Below, in pieces: positions 8,717-17,876 of a stretch of DNA of 64,000 bases. The notes below the pieces were generated by a model. It had not been told where the DNA came from, searched no databases, and was given only the letters and a program-made list of their open reading frames with translations. Location of the stretch: NCBI GenBank assembly GCA_026647215.1, contig JAPKHC010000021.1:62001-126000 (forward strand). The letters run 5' to 3'. The first letter of the stretch is position 1; every line of letters starts with the position of its first letter. Position numbers and translations under genes: made by a program. This DNA is from F1-120-MAGs118 sp013360535 (GTDB taxonomy: Bacteria; Planctomycetota; UBA1135; GCA-002686595).

Positions 8717-10381
8717 TCACTGCCAGAAGTAGTGCCATCCCGCGTCGAACTTCACGCTCTCACCCGGCTCGAGCTTCGCCTTCCAGCGGAACTCCGCGAA
8801 GCCGTTGAAGCGGAACCACCAGTAGGGCCAGTTCCACCAGCCCCACCAGCTCACGCCGCGCACCTCCGCGCCGAGGCTGGCGAGGTCGAGTTGCTTCAGC
8901 GCGCCTTCCTGCCCGACGGAATCGGCCACGCCCAGCACCCGCCGCCGCACCTCGAGCTCGACCGCCTGCCCCTTCTCGTTGCGCAGCGTGATCGCGCCCG
9001 CGATGTCGATCCGGCCGTAGTTGTTGCCGTTCCAGCGTTCCGCATTGGGAGTGCGACCGGCCTCGCGCTCCTCGAGCTCGACACACACCTCGATCGCCGG
9101 GTTGATCTCGAGATCCGTCTCGACGCCCGTCGGCGTGTAGCGCATCTGACCCTGCGCGAGCACGCGGCCACGCGAGAGCACCAGCGCCGGCGCGGTCGTC
9201 AGCGGCGCGTCCGACGTGTTCTTGAGGCGCAGCACGTGCATCACTTTCGGCGCCGCGAGCGCCTTCGCGAGCTCCATCACGCGCTCGGACTGCAGTTGCT
9301 CGCGCAGCTCCAGCGGCGGCGAGAACGGCACTTCGAGCGTGTAGACATCGCGGTAGCTGAGCTCGAACTCGCGCAGCGGCAGCACCATGCGCTCACCCTT
9401 CGCCAGCGTCACATGCTTGACCGTGAACACGTACAGGTCCTCGGCCGCCTCGCTGCCCGCGGGCACCGTTTCCGCCGGCGCGTCGCCTTGCCGCGGCGCG
9501 TAACCGGCCACCTGCGTGCGCAGCGAGTTGGAGAGCACGTTCGAGAAATTCTGGCCGAAATCCATCGCCGCCGAGACACGCGCGAGCTCCTGCTGCAGCG
9601 CGATCGGATCGACGAGGTCCTTGAACTCGAAGCTGGGCACGCCGACGACGAGGTTGACCGTCGCGTCCTTCAGGTCGATCAAGTCGTTCTGCAGCGAGGC
9701 CTCCATCTGCACGCGCGCCTTCCCGTTGCCGTCGATGTCGAGCTTGTAACTCGGCACCCAGCGCAGACCCTCCTGCACGTACACGACCCCGACCTTCGAG
9801 TCCTTCGTCACGCTGTCGAGCTTGAGCGTGAGCCGCTCGCTGCGTGTCTTCGCGCGAATCGTGCGCGCGGGTTGCCCCTCGATCTCGATCCAGCGCACGC
9901 CGTGCAACTGCAACGCACGCGAGCCCGCCTCGCCCTCGAGCACGACCACCGACGCGTTGCTGTCCGAATCGCTGCGCCGCGGCAAGGGCCGCAGGACGCC
10001 GCTGAATTCCTCACCGGTCGCATCCTTGATGCGTGCCTTGCGGCCGACATTCGCTTCGACGAGCTGCTGCAAGTCGATCGCATCGACGTCGCGCTCGCTC
10101 TCGACATACCCCGACTTCGCGTGCACGAGCCGCGCCCCACCCGTCGCGTACGGCCAGAACGTTCCGAGCACCGGCACCGGCAGCTCGGTGAGCACGACCT
10201 CGCCACCCTGCGGCGCCTCCTGTTCCCGCAACACGTACGCGTGGCCATCCTTGAACACCGTCACCTCGCGCACGGGCAGCGCGCGCTCCTGCGTCGCCGC
10301 CGCGACGGCAACCTGCGGGCGCGCGAGCGCGCAGGACGGGAACGACAGCACGAACGGAACGAGCAGCGTCAGCGGTTTCAT
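8717..10381 (-). CDS. Secreted DUF4139-like protein
   Basis: A 554-residue protein starting at ATG 10381, with AAGGAAA about 8 nt upstream. An N-terminal signal sequence is present (MKPLTLLVPFVLSFPSCA; the Cys may be a lipobox). The core shows the pattern of DUF4139 / mucoidy-inhibitor-like proteins: a RWVPSYKLDIDGNGKARVQM stretch, then NDLIDLKDATVNLVVG. It is beta-rich through most of its length and ends in an aromatic-rich segment (WWGWWNWPYWWFRFNGF) and WHYFWQ. Function in this family is not established. It is divergently placed from the large fusion lipoprotein. Confidence 0.62.
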   Translation of the reverse strand: MKPLTLLVPFVLSFPSCALARPQVAVAAATQERALPVREVTVFKDGHAYVLREQEAPQGGEVVLTELPVPVLGTFWPYATGGARLVHAKSGYVESERDVDAIDLQQLVEANVGRKARIKDATGEEFSGVLRPLPRRSDSDSNASVVVLEGEAGSRALQLHGVRWIEIEGQPARTIRAKTRSERLTLKLDSVTKDSKVGVVYVQEGLRWVPSYKLDIDGNGKARVQMEASLQNDLIDLKDATVNLVVGVPSFEFKDLVDPIALQQELARVSAAMDFGQNFSNVLSNSLRTQVAGYAPRQGDAPAETVPAGSEAAEDLYVFTVKHVTLAKGERMVLPLREFELSYRDVYTLEVPFSPPLELREQLQSERVMELAKALAAPKVMHVLRLKNTSDAPLTTAPALVLSRGRVLAQGQMRYTPTGVETDLEINPAIEVCVELEEREAGRTPNAERWNGNNYGRIDIAGAITLRNEKGQAVELEVRRRVLGVADSVGQEGALKQLDLASLGAEVRGVSWWGWWNWPYWWFRFNGFAEFRWKAKLEPGESVKFDAGWHYFWQ

Positions 10382-10484
10382 CGGTCGTTTTCCTTGGTCA
10401 ATGCGGCCGGTTCGGTGCCGCGCGAGCATCAGACGGACGGCGCCAGCGTTCCGTTGTGACGCCCAAGTAACAAGGTCGCTCCGC

Positions 10485-10490
10485 TAGGAT
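10485..10490 (+). promoter_or_regulatory. -10-like element TAGGAT
   Basis: TAGGAT, 26 nt before ATG 10517, preceded by GC. There is no good -35 at 16-18 nt. It is one of a series of similar hexamers close to start codons in this window. Confidence 0.35.
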
Positions 10491-10516
10491 GCGCGCCAGC
10501 CCCTGGAGCCCCACGC

Positions 10517-13500
10517 ATGCACCTTCGTCCGTACGTACTTCTCGCCCTCTTCGCCGCCGCCTGTCAGGGTGAGCCGCAACCGGCACCCGTCGCAGCTCCG
10601 GTCGAGGTTCGTGCGCCCGCGCCTGCCGCCGAAACGCTCTTCGACGGCGCGACGCTCGCGAACTGGGACGGCGATCCGCGCTTCTGGCGCGTCGAGAACG
10701 GCTGCATCGTCGGCGAGAGCACGACCACGAACCCGTGCAACGCGACGACGTACCTCCTGTGGCGCGGCGGAGCGCTCGAAGACTTCGAGCTCGAGCTCGA
10801 CTTCCGTCTCACCGGCGGCAACAGCGGCGTGCAGTTCCGCAGTGAAGATCGCGGCGGCTGGCAAGTCGCCGGTTTCCAGGCCGATCTCGAGGACGGGCCG
10901 AACTGGAGCGGTTGCCTGTACGAGCAGGACGGCGCGGGTGTCGTCGCGACCCGCGGCGAAGAAGTGCTGCTCGACGGCAACGGCGCGCGCAAGGAGCGTT
11001 TTGGCGACGGTGCGAAGTTGCTCGAGCTCGTCAAGCCGCGCGAATGGAACCGCTATCGCATCGTCGCGCGTGGCGAGCGTGTCGAGCTCTCGATCAACGG
11101 CACGCTGTTCACGAGCGTCGTCGACTTGCGGCCCGAGCGCCGGCTCGCCGGGTTGCTCGCGCTGCAATTGCACGCGGGCCCGCCGATGAAGGCCGAGTAC
11201 CGCAACTTTGAGCTGCGCCGCTCGCCCAAGGCCGACGCACGCGCCGTCGTCGCGCCCGCGCCGAAGCCCGCCGTCGCGAGCGACGGTGCGCACCGCATCA
11301 GCCCGAATTTTCAGGGCACAAAACCCAACTGGATCTGGTCGAGCGCCGACTCGCCCGACTGGGACACGATCGTGCTCGCGCGCAACTTCCAGCTCGCAAC
11401 TCCGCCCGTGCGCACGCTGCTGCGTGGCAGCGCCGACAACCACGTGCGCGTGTTCCTGAACGGCCAGCTCGCGCTCGCCAACGACGACTGGGCGCAGGCG
11501 CTCGAGGTCGACGTTTCGAAGCTCGTGAAGGATGGCGACAACGAGCTCATCGCGCTCGCGTGGAATGAAGGTGGCATCGCCGCCGCGTGGTTCGAGCTCG
11601 TCGCCGAGCGCGACGGCGCGCGACCGCTGCGTGTGTTGAGCGACGGAAGCTGGACCGCGCAACGGCTCTCGATCCACACCGACCGCGCGATATGGACGCC
11701 GGCTGCGCTCGATCGCTCGCGCTTCTCGCCCGCGCACGTCGTCGGCGGTTTCGGCATGGCGCCGTGGGGCTCGCTCGCGTTCGCCGCACCCGCCGCCGTC
11801 GCCGACGAGCGCGCCCTGCCCGCCGAGGACCTCGTGCTGCTGCCCGGTTTCCGCGCGGAATTGCTGTATTCCGTGCCGAAGGCGCAGCAGGGCTCGTGGG
11901 TTTCCTTGTGCGAGGATCCCGCCGGCCGTTTCTACACGAGCGACCAGTACGGCGGCCTGTTCCGCATCTCGGTCGGCACGACGGCGGCCGACACGAAGGT
12001 CGAGCCCGTGCCGATCGAGCTCGGCAGCGCGCACGGCCTGTGCTGGGCCTTCGATTCGCTCTACGCCGTCGTCAGCGAGAGCTCCGGCCGCGACAACGGC
12101 CTCTATCGCGTGCGCGACACCGACGGCGACGACGTGCTCGACAACGTGCAGCTCCTGCGCAAGTTCGAGGGCGGCGGCGAGCACGGCCCGCATGCGGTCG
12201 TGCTCAGCCCCGATGGCACGGGCCTGTGGATCGTCGGCGGCAACCACACGCCGCTCCCGGAGCCGATCGATGTCTATTTGCGGCCGAAAAACTGGGCCGA
12301 GGACATCCTGCTGCCGCGCATCGAGGATCCCAACGGTCACGCCGTCGGCATTCGCGCGCCCGGTGGCTGGATCGTCGTCACCGACTCGGAGGCCAAGCGC
12401 TGGACGCTTTTCTGCGCGGGCTTCCGCAATGCCTACGACATCGCGTTCAACACCGATGGCGAGCTCTTCACGTTCGACTCCGACATGGAGTGGGACATCG
12501 GCACGCCGTGGTACCAGCCCACGCGCATCTTCCACTGCGTGAGCGGCGCGGATTACGGTTGGCGCGGCGGCCCGGGCAAGATGCCGCCGGATTACCCCGA
12601 TACGTGGCCGAGCGTCGTCGACATCGGGATGTCCTCGCCGACCGGCGTCACGTTCGGCACCGGCGCGAAGTTCCCGCAGAAGTACCAGCGCGCGATGTTC
12701 GCGCTCGATTGGGCTTACGGGAAGGTCTACGCCGTGCACATGGAGCCGAAGGGCTCGACGTACACAGGCTCGTTCGAGGAGTTCGCGAGCGGACGCCCGT
12801 TCCCCGTCACCGACATCGTGATCGGCAAGGACGGCGCGATGTACATCACGACCGGCGGGCGCCGCACGCAGTCCGGGCTCTATCGCATCACTTGGGCGGG
12901 AGCGCCGGAGGCGATCGACTCGGTCGCAGCCGGCCGTTCGCAGCAAGCAATGCCCGACTTCGAGCTGCGGCACGCTTGCGAAGATGCGTACGCCGGTTCG
13001 TCGGGGAACGACTTCGAGTCGACCGAAGCCGCGGAAGTGCTCTCGGGCTATCTCTCGAGTGGCCGCGGTTTCACGGCGCGCGCCGCTCGCCTTGCTCTTC
13101 AGAACTTCGATCCGAAGCACTGGTATGACGGAGCTGTGATCGGAAACACGCAGGCGCTGATCGCGCTGCTCAATACGCATCCACAGGAGTACGGCGGCGC
13201 CGTCGTCGATGCTCTCGAGGCCTCGTTTCAGTCTCCAGGCGAGCTGAGGCTGGTGGAGAAGTTGCGCGTCACCGCGCTCGCGCTCTGCCGCGCGCCGCAA
13301 ACCAAAGACGCTCTCGTCGCGCGCGTGCGCCCGCTGCTCGAAAAACTCTACCCCTACGGCTCGGCGCGCATCGATCGTGAGCTGCTGCAGGTGCTCGTCG
13401 CGCTCGACTCCCCGCGCGCCCTCGTTCCCGCGCTCGACGTGCTCGAGAGCAACGCTCCGCAGGAAGAGCGCATCTGGGCCGCCTACTGCCTGCGGGTCGC

Positions 13501-14230
13501 GGGCGCGGGCTGGACGCCGGAGCTGCGAGAGCGTCAGTTCCGCGGCCTCGCGAGCCTGCTCGAAGTCGCCAAGGGCGGCCACAGCCTGCGCAAGTACATC
13601 GAGGAAATCCGCCGCCAGAGCGCCGAGTTCCTCGACGACGACACGCACGCGCTCGTCGCGCCGTTCCTCGAGGCGCCCAAGCCCGTCGTCGCGGCCGCAG
13701 CGGCGAAGGTCGAGCCGATGAAGTTCGTGCGCAACTGGACGCGCGACGACCTCGCGGGCTTCGTGAAGGAGCCGCTCGTCGCGCGCAACTTCGAGCGCGG
13801 CCGCGAGCTCTTCACGCGCGCGCGCTGCGCCGAATGCCACCGCATGGCCGGCGAAGGCGGCGGCACCGGGCCCGACCTGACCGGCGCGGGCTCGCGCTTC
13901 AGCCGCTCGGATTGGCTCGACAACCTGCTCGAGCCGTCGAAGGTCATCAGCGACCAGTACCAGGACACCGAGGTGCTCACCACCGACGGCGAGCTCTACG
14001 TCGGCCGCATCGAACGCGACGACGCGACCGGCATCACGCTGCGCCGCCTGCCGCCGCAGGAGGACACGCTCGACCTCGCGCGCGAGCAGATCGAGCGCCG
14101 CCGCCTGTACCCGTACTCGCGCATGCCCGCAGGCCTGCTCGACGTGCTCAGCGAGGACGACCTGCGCGACCTCGCGGCCTTCGTGCTCTCCGGCGCCAAC
14201 CCGGCCTCGCCAGAATTCCGCAAGCCATGA
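10517..14230 (+). CDS. DUF1080 / dehydrogenase-propeller / cytochrome c fusion lipoprotein
   Basis: A 1,237-residue exported protein. The N-terminus MHLRPYVLLALFAAACQG is a probable lipoprotein signal. Residues ~40-236 are a DUF1080 (3-keto-disaccharide hydrolase-like) lectin fold (ETLFDGATLANWDGD, GNSGVQFRSE). Residues ~260-400 are a beta-sandwich, possibly carbohydrate-binding. Residues ~430-800 resemble the beta-propeller of planctomycete membrane-bound dehydrogenases (DLVLLPGFRAELLYSVPK, GLYRVRDTDGDDVLDN). A helical HEAT-like part follows. The C-terminus from ~1095 is the planctomycete haem-binding domain with CAECH at residues 1104-1108. Its stop overlaps the next gene by 4 nt. It probably oxidises a sugar or polyol and passes electrons to the haem; the substrate is unknown. 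Confidence 0.88.
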   Translation: MHLRPYVLLALFAAACQGEPQPAPVAAPVEVRAPAPAAETLFDGATLANWDGDPRFWRVENGCIVGESTTTNPCNATTYLLWRGGALEDFELELDFRLTGGNSGVQFRSEDRGGWQVAGFQADLEDGPNWSGCLYEQDGAGVVATRGEEVLLDGNGARKERFGDGAKLLELVKPREWNRYRIVARGERVELSINGTLFTSVVDLRPERRLAGLLALQLHAGPPMKAEYRNFELRRSPKADARAVVAPAPKPAVASDGAHRISPNFQGTKPNWIWSSADSPDWDTIVLARNFQLATPPVRTLLRGSADNHVRVFLNGQLALANDDWAQALEVDVSKLVKDGDNELIALAWNEGGIAAAWFELVAERDGARPLRVLSDGSWTAQRLSIHTDRAIWTPAALDRSRFSPAHVVGGFGMAPWGSLAFAAPAAVADERALPAEDLVLLPGFRAELLYSVPKAQQGSWVSLCEDPAGRFYTSDQYGGLFRISVGTTAADTKVEPVPIELGSAHGLCWAFDSLYAVVSESSGRDNGLYRVRDTDGDDVLDNVQLLRKFEGGGEHGPHAVVLSPDGTGLWIVGGNHTPLPEPIDVYLRPKNWAEDILLPRIEDPNGHAVGIRAPGGWIVVTDSEAKRWTLFCAGFRNAYDIAFNTDGELFTFDSDMEWDIGTPWYQPTRIFHCVSGADYGWRGGPGKMPPDYPDTWPSVVDIGMSSPTGVTFGTGAKFPQKYQRAMFALDWAYGKVYAVHMEPKGSTYTGSFEEFASGRPFPVTDIVIGKDGAMYITTGGRRTQSGLYRITWAGAPEAIDSVAAGRSQQAMPDFELRHACEDAYAGSSGNDFESTEAAEVLSGYLSSGRGFTARAARLALQNFDPKHWYDGAVIGNTQALIALLNTHPQEYGGAVVDALEASFQSPGELRLVEKLRVTALALCRAPQTKDALVARVRPLLEKLYPYGSARIDRELLQVLVALDSPRALVPALDVLESNAPQEERIWAAYCLRVAGAGWTPELRERQFRGLASLLEVAKGGHSLRKYIEEIRRQSAEFLDDDTHALVAPFLEAPKPVVAAAAAKVEPMKFVRNWTRDDLAGFVKEPLVARNFERGRELFTRARCAECHRMAGEGGGTGPDLTGAGSRFSRSDWLDNLLEPSKVISDQYQDTEVLTTDGELYVGRIERDDATGITLRRLPPQEDTLDLAREQIERRRLYPYSRMPAGLLDVLSEDDLRDLAAFVLSGANPASPEFRKP

Positions 14231-14691
14231 GCGACGCCCTCGAGCCGGTCCTCGTCAGCGCCTGCCTCCTCGGCGTCGAGTGCCGCTACGACGGCCGCCA
14301 CAACAAGGACGGCGTGCTCGAGCGCGAGCTCGCCTCGCGTGGCCAGCGCGCCGTCCCCTTCTGCCCCGAGGAATCCGGCGGCCTCCCGACGCCGCGCCCA
14401 CCCGCCTGGATCGAACGCGACTCCGCCGCCGCCGTGCTCGACGGCCACTCGCGCATCGTCACCGACTCCGGCACCGACGTGACGCCGCAATTCCGCGCCG
14501 GCGCCGACGCCGCCCTCGCCCTCTGCCAGCTCCACGGCATCCGCTCCGCCTTCCTCAAGGAACGCTCCCCCTCCTGCGGCACCTGCCACACCCACATCGC
14601 CGGCTCCCTCACCCCCGGCCCCGGCCTCACCACCGCCCTCCTCCAACGCCACGGCATCACCGTCACTGGCATCGCCGGCCGCCGCGAGTAG
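14227..14691 (+). CDS. DUF523 family protein
   Basis: A 154-residue protein of the DUF523 family. Conserved cysteine-containing motifs are present: VSACLLGVECRYDG near the start, PFCPEESGGLPTPRPP in the middle, and FLKERSPSCGTC near residue 115. Family members are small cytoplasmic proteins of unknown function, sometimes fused to DUF1722. The start ATG 14227 overlaps the stop of the preceding fusion gene by 4 nt (ATGA), which fixes the start and suggests coupled translation. It converges with the beta-helix gene only 4 bp downstream. Confidence 0.85.
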   Translation: MSDALEPVLVSACLLGVECRYDGRHNKDGVLERELASRGQRAVPFCPEESGGLPTPRPPAWIERDSAAAVLDGHSRIVTDSGTDVTPQFRAGADAALALCQLHGIRSAFLKERSPSCGTCHTHIAGSLTPGPGLTTALLQRHGITVTGIAGRRE

Positions 14692-14695
14692 CGAG

Positions 14696-15835
14696 TTACT
14701 TGCGGCCCGGGCGCGCGAAGGCGCCGAACTTGGAGGATGGGCTCTTGGGGAGCTGGCGGAAGTTGCCGGCGGCGAGGTCGACGAAGAGCGGAGCGGCGCC
14801 GGAGAGGCCGTCTTTTTCAGGCGTGGGGAGCGCGGGAGCGGGGCGCGAGGGAGCGTCCTCGCAGTGCCAGAAGTTGCGCGCGAACTCGAAGGTCTCGGGC
14901 GCGGTGGCGTCGCCGACGTTGACGGCGGTGCGCAGCTCGTCGGAGCGGTAGACGATCAGGTTGTCCGTGAAGACGCCGTTGCGCGAGGGCACGAAGCCGG
15001 GCTCGCGGGTCTCCTGCAGGATGCGCGCGAGCCACTTGCGCGGGCGGACGAACGTGTTGAAGCGCACGGTGGCTCCGTCGACGCCGACGAAGGCGAGCGG
15101 GGCGAGGGAGCCAGTGAACGTGCAGCCTTCGACAGTGATCGCGCGAGCCTCGAAACCGGCTGGTTTCGGCCGGAAAAACGCCAGTCCGGTCGAGCCGCCG
15201 AGGTTGACGGCGCGCTGGCCGGCGTCGACGAACGTGCAGTCGCGCAGGGTCACGTCGTGGGTGCCGCCCTTGAGTTGCACGCCAGTCGCGGCGGCGTTCT
15301 CGTCGCGGTCCCGCACGCTGCATTCGAGGAGCAAGCCGTCGCGGCAACCGACCATGTCGACGGCCGAACCGCCGCGCCCCCAGCGCTCGACCGTGCAGCC
15401 CTCGAGACGGAAGTCCGCGACGCCGGAGAGCTTGATGCCGTCCTCGTTGCCGTTGCGCCCGCAGTCGCGCACGGCGAGCCCGCGCAGCACGAGGTGGTGC
15501 GCGGAATGATCGAGCGCGCCGCCGTCGTCGATGTTGAGGCCGTTCGCTGGCGCGCCGCGGATCTCGAAGTCGGCGAGCACGAGGTGCTGCGGCGCTTGCA
15601 GGTGGATGCCGCCGGTGAACACGGCGGGTTGTTTCGGGTCGGCGGAGCGCAGCTCGATGGGTTTGTCCGCGCTGCCGCGGATGTGCTCGGCGCTGAAACC
15701 TTCGTAGTTGCCGGGAGCGAGCAGCACGCACGTGCCGGGTTTCGCTTCGCGCAACGCCGCGCGCAGCTCCGCGGTCGTGGAGACACGCACGTCACCGAAG
15801 GGGATGAACCCGAGCACGAGTGCGGCGAGACACAT
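14696..15835 (-). CDS. Secreted right-handed beta-helix protein
   Basis: A 379-residue protein starting at ATG 15835 (MCLAALVLGFIPFGDVRVST), which looks like a short signal sequence. It then shows the pattern of a parallel beta-helix (pectate lyase / NosD-like fold): a capping segment TTAELRAALREAKPGTCVLL, and repeating turns such as HLVLRGLAVRDCGRNGNEDG, RLEGCTVERWGRGGSAVDMV and VTLRDCTFVDAGQRAVNLGG. The segment before these resembles alginate-lyase/chondroitinase-B-type proteins (GNYEGFSAEHIRGSADKPIE), so a polysaccharide lyase role is possible but unproven. The start codon lies 1 nt outside a 225-bp palindrome, so its ribosome-binding region would be folded in the mRNA. The frame stays open through the palindrome to 16018, but I take that as shadow. 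Confidence 0.72.
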   Translation of the reverse strand: MCLAALVLGFIPFGDVRVSTTAELRAALREAKPGTCVLLAPGNYEGFSAEHIRGSADKPIELRSADPKQPAVFTGGIHLQAPQHLVLADFEIRGAPANGLNIDDGGALDHSAHHLVLRGLAVRDCGRNGNEDGIKLSGVADFRLEGCTVERWGRGGSAVDMVGCRDGLLLECSVRDRDENAAATGVQLKGGTHDVTLRDCTFVDAGQRAVNLGGSTGLAFFRPKPAGFEARAITVEGCTFTGSLAPLAFVGVDGATVRFNTFVRPRKWLARILQETREPGFVPSRNGVFTDNLIVYRSDELRTAVNVGDATAPETFEFARNFWHCEDAPSRPAPALPTPEKDGLSGAAPLFVDLAAGNFRQLPKSPSSKFGAFARPGRK

Positions 15836-15836
15836 G

Positions 15837-16061
15837 GCGTTGAGCGCGAGAATACCGGGCGAGCGAGAATCCGGGCCGAGTGCGAGCGCGAGCGAAAATA
15901 CCGAGCCAGAGCAATTTTTTCTGCAAACTGCGGCCTGCGTCGACGGCGTTGCCGTCGACGCAGGCCGCAGTTTGCAGAAAAAAATGCTCTGGCTCGGTAT
16001 TTTCGCTCGCGCTCGCACTCGGCCCGGATTCTCGCTCGCCCGGTATTCTCGCGCTCAACGC
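15837..16061. repeat. 225-bp near-perfect palindrome
   Basis: Arms 15837-15947 and 15951-16061 (111 bp each) pair with only one mismatch, A15914 against A15984, around a 3-nt centre GTT (15948-15950). Pairing stops at 15836/16062. The arms carry internal GCGAGAAT(A)CCGGGC-like repeats, a T6/A7 tract, and an inner stem CTGCAAACTGCGGCCTGC and its complement. The right arm contains the stop codon of the methyltransferase gene (16055-16057); the left arm ends 1 nt before the beta-helix start codon. A palindrome this long with so short a loop is far beyond an ordinary terminator. Confidence 0.97.
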
Positions 16062-16822
16062 GCTCGCGGCTTGCCCGAGACGACGACCTGGAAGCTCAGG
16101 ATGCGCAGGAAGCGCGTTGAACAGATCCAGCGGTCGATCGCGAGCATCTTGCGCACGATCCACGCATTCCCCGGCACCCAGCGCAGGATGCCGATGTGGT
16201 CGGGAAAGCCTGCGAAGACGTACCCGAGGAACCCATACCGGCCCGCGTAGACGAGCTCGAAGCCCGAACGCTCCATCAGGCCGACCAGCTCGTCCTTCGT
16301 GAAGCCGCGGTCGTCGGGATGGAAGTGCGGCGAGATGCGGTACATCGCCGCGCGCGCCCAGCGGATCAGGAAGTTGTCGTTGCAGGGCTCGCTCATGATG
16401 AGCACGCCTTCCGGCCGCAGCGCGCGCGCGCAGTTCGACAGGAAACGCACGTGGTCGCGCGTGTGGTGCAGGCTGCCCTTGCAGAAGATCGCGTCGAAGG
16501 AGCGGTCGATGAACGGCAGGCGCTCGGCGTCGGCGGTCACGAGTCGCGCGCCCGGCACGTACTGCTCGCTCACGCGCAGCATCGCGTGGCTGATGTCGAG
16601 CCCGACCGCGCCCGGCCGCAGGGCCTCGAGTTCCGCGAGGAAGAAGCCCGTTCCGCAGCCGAGGTCGAGCACGCGCTCGGAACGCTCCGGCAACAGGCGC
16701 AGCATCTCCGCATGCCAGTCCTCCTGGAACAGGCGCGAAAACTCGAAGCTGTAGCGGTAGGCGTAGCGCGGGGCGAGCGCCTTGTGCAGCTCGATCTGTT
16801 CGAGGGCGTTGGATGCGGACAC
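16055..16822 (-). CDS. Class I SAM-dependent methyltransferase
   Basis: A 255-residue protein from GTG 16822. The SAM-binding motif I, VLDLGCGTGFFLAELEAL, is near residues 51-68; motif II follows as VGLDISHAMLRVSEQ, then DAERLPFIDRSFDAIFCKGS and HHTRDHVRFL, as in UbiE/Methyltransf_11-type enzymes. The C-terminal ~80 residues (GFLGYVFAGFPDHIGILRWV) are hydrophobic and may associate with membrane. The neighbouring flippase-like gene suggests lipid or glycan modification, but the substrate is not shown. Its last codons and stop lie inside the palindrome. Confidence 0.82.
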   Translation of the reverse strand: MSASNALEQIELHKALAPRYAYRYSFEFSRLFQEDWHAEMLRLLPERSERVLDLGCGTGFFLAELEALRPGAVGLDISHAMLRVSEQYVPGARLVTADAERLPFIDRSFDAIFCKGSLHHTRDHVRFLSNCARALRPEGVLIMSEPCNDNFLIRWARAAMYRISPHFHPDDRGFTKDELVGLMERSGFELVYAGRYGFLGYVFAGFPDHIGILRWVPGNAWIVRKMLAIDRWICSTRFLRILSFQVVVSGKPRAR

Positions 16823-16858
16823 GGGGCGGTGGAGGGCAAAGCGTATCCCGCGCGCGGG

Positions 16859-17866
16859 CTACTTGCGCCGAGCGAGTCCCATCAACACGTGGCCGACCAC
16901 CCCGAACAGCACGGTGTCGAAGAGCTGCACGAGGTGCACGCCGACGCCGCCGGGAAGGGAAATTTCTGCCGGGACGCCGACCCAGCGGAAGCCGAGCACC
17001 CAGCCGGCCTCCTGCGTGCCGAAGCCCGCGAAGGAGTTGATCGGGAGCAGGTTCATGAGCACCGCGACGCTCGAGCCGAAGCTCGCGTGCAGGAACCCGA
17101 CACCATCCGGCAGGCCGAAGCCCTGCGCGAGCACGCCATAGAACGCGAAGATCAGGAGCCAAACCACGAACGACAGCGCGAGCGCCGCTCCGCGCACACG
17201 GCCATGACCTGCGGTGCGCAGCGCGACCTTCAGCGACCCCGCGTGCTTCTCGATGCGCGCGCCGAGGCCCAGCATCCCCAGAAACTTCTGCAAGGGCGCG
17301 ATGAGCACGTCCCCACGCGCCGCCAGCGCCAGAAACACCGCCGCTCCGGCTGCAAACGCCGCGACCGCCGCGTAACCGAGCGCGAGCGGCCCTTCCCAAT
17401 GCGCGCCAAGGCACAGGGCCAGCGTGACGACCGCCATGCACGCGCACAGCGCCGCGAGGTCGAAGAGGCGCGACACCACGAGTGACGCGATGCTCTCCGC
17501 CGCCGGCACGCCGCAAGTGCGCCCGAGGTACAGCGGCAACGTCGCCTCGCCGGTCTTCGCCGGCAGCACGTACACCGCGAGGTTGTGGGCGCTCGTGACG
17601 GCGAGCAGGCTCGCGCGCGGCGGTCGGTGCTGCTCGGGCAGGAGCACGCGGAAACGCTCGGCCCGCGCGATGTAGATCGCGCTGTGCAACGCGAGGGCTC
17701 CGAGGAACACGAGCGGGTCGAGCCGCGCCAGCGTGCGGCCGAGCTCGTTCGCGTCGACGCCACCAAACCAGAACAGCGCCGCGACGAGCGCGAGGCCGAG
17801 CGCGGTCGAGAGCGCGAAACGCACCCAGCGCTGACCGCCGGGTGCGGGTCGGGGGGATTCGCTCAC
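16859..17866 (-). CDS. Flippase-like / LPG synthase transmembrane-domain protein
   Basis: A 335-residue polytopic inner-membrane protein with about eight hydrophobic segments. It matches the lysylphosphatidylglycerol-synthase transmembrane (AglD/YbhN-like) family: the conserved segments YVLPAKTGEATLPLYLG, SLVVSRLFDLAALC and LLPINSFAGFGTQEAGWVLG are visible. The soluble aminoacyl-transferase domain of MprF is absent, so a role in moving or supporting lipid-linked intermediates is more likely than phospholipid aminoacylation. It begins 10 nt after the HEAT-vWA gene, consistent with one transcription unit. Confidence 0.82.
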   Translation of the reverse strand: MSESPRPAPGGQRWVRFALSTALGLALVAALFWFGGVDANELGRTLARLDPLVFLGALALHSAIYIARAERFRVLLPEQHRPPRASLLAVTSAHNLAVYVLPAKTGEATLPLYLGRTCGVPAAESIASLVVSRLFDLAALCACMAVVTLALCLGAHWEGPLALGYAAVAAFAAGAAVFLALAARGDVLIAPLQKFLGMLGLGARIEKHAGSLKVALRTAGHGRVRGAALALSFVVWLLIFAFYGVLAQGFGLPDGVGFLHASFGSSVAVLMNLLPINSFAGFGTQEAGWVLGFRWVGVPAEISLPGGVGVHLVQLFDTVLFGVVGHVLMGLARRK

Positions 17867-17876
17867 TCGTGTGGGC

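Noticed and set aside
15836..16018. N-terminal extension of the beta-helix protein through the palindrome
   Set aside because: The extension mirrors the palindrome sequence and places no signal peptide at the start. ATG 15835 gives a sensible one.
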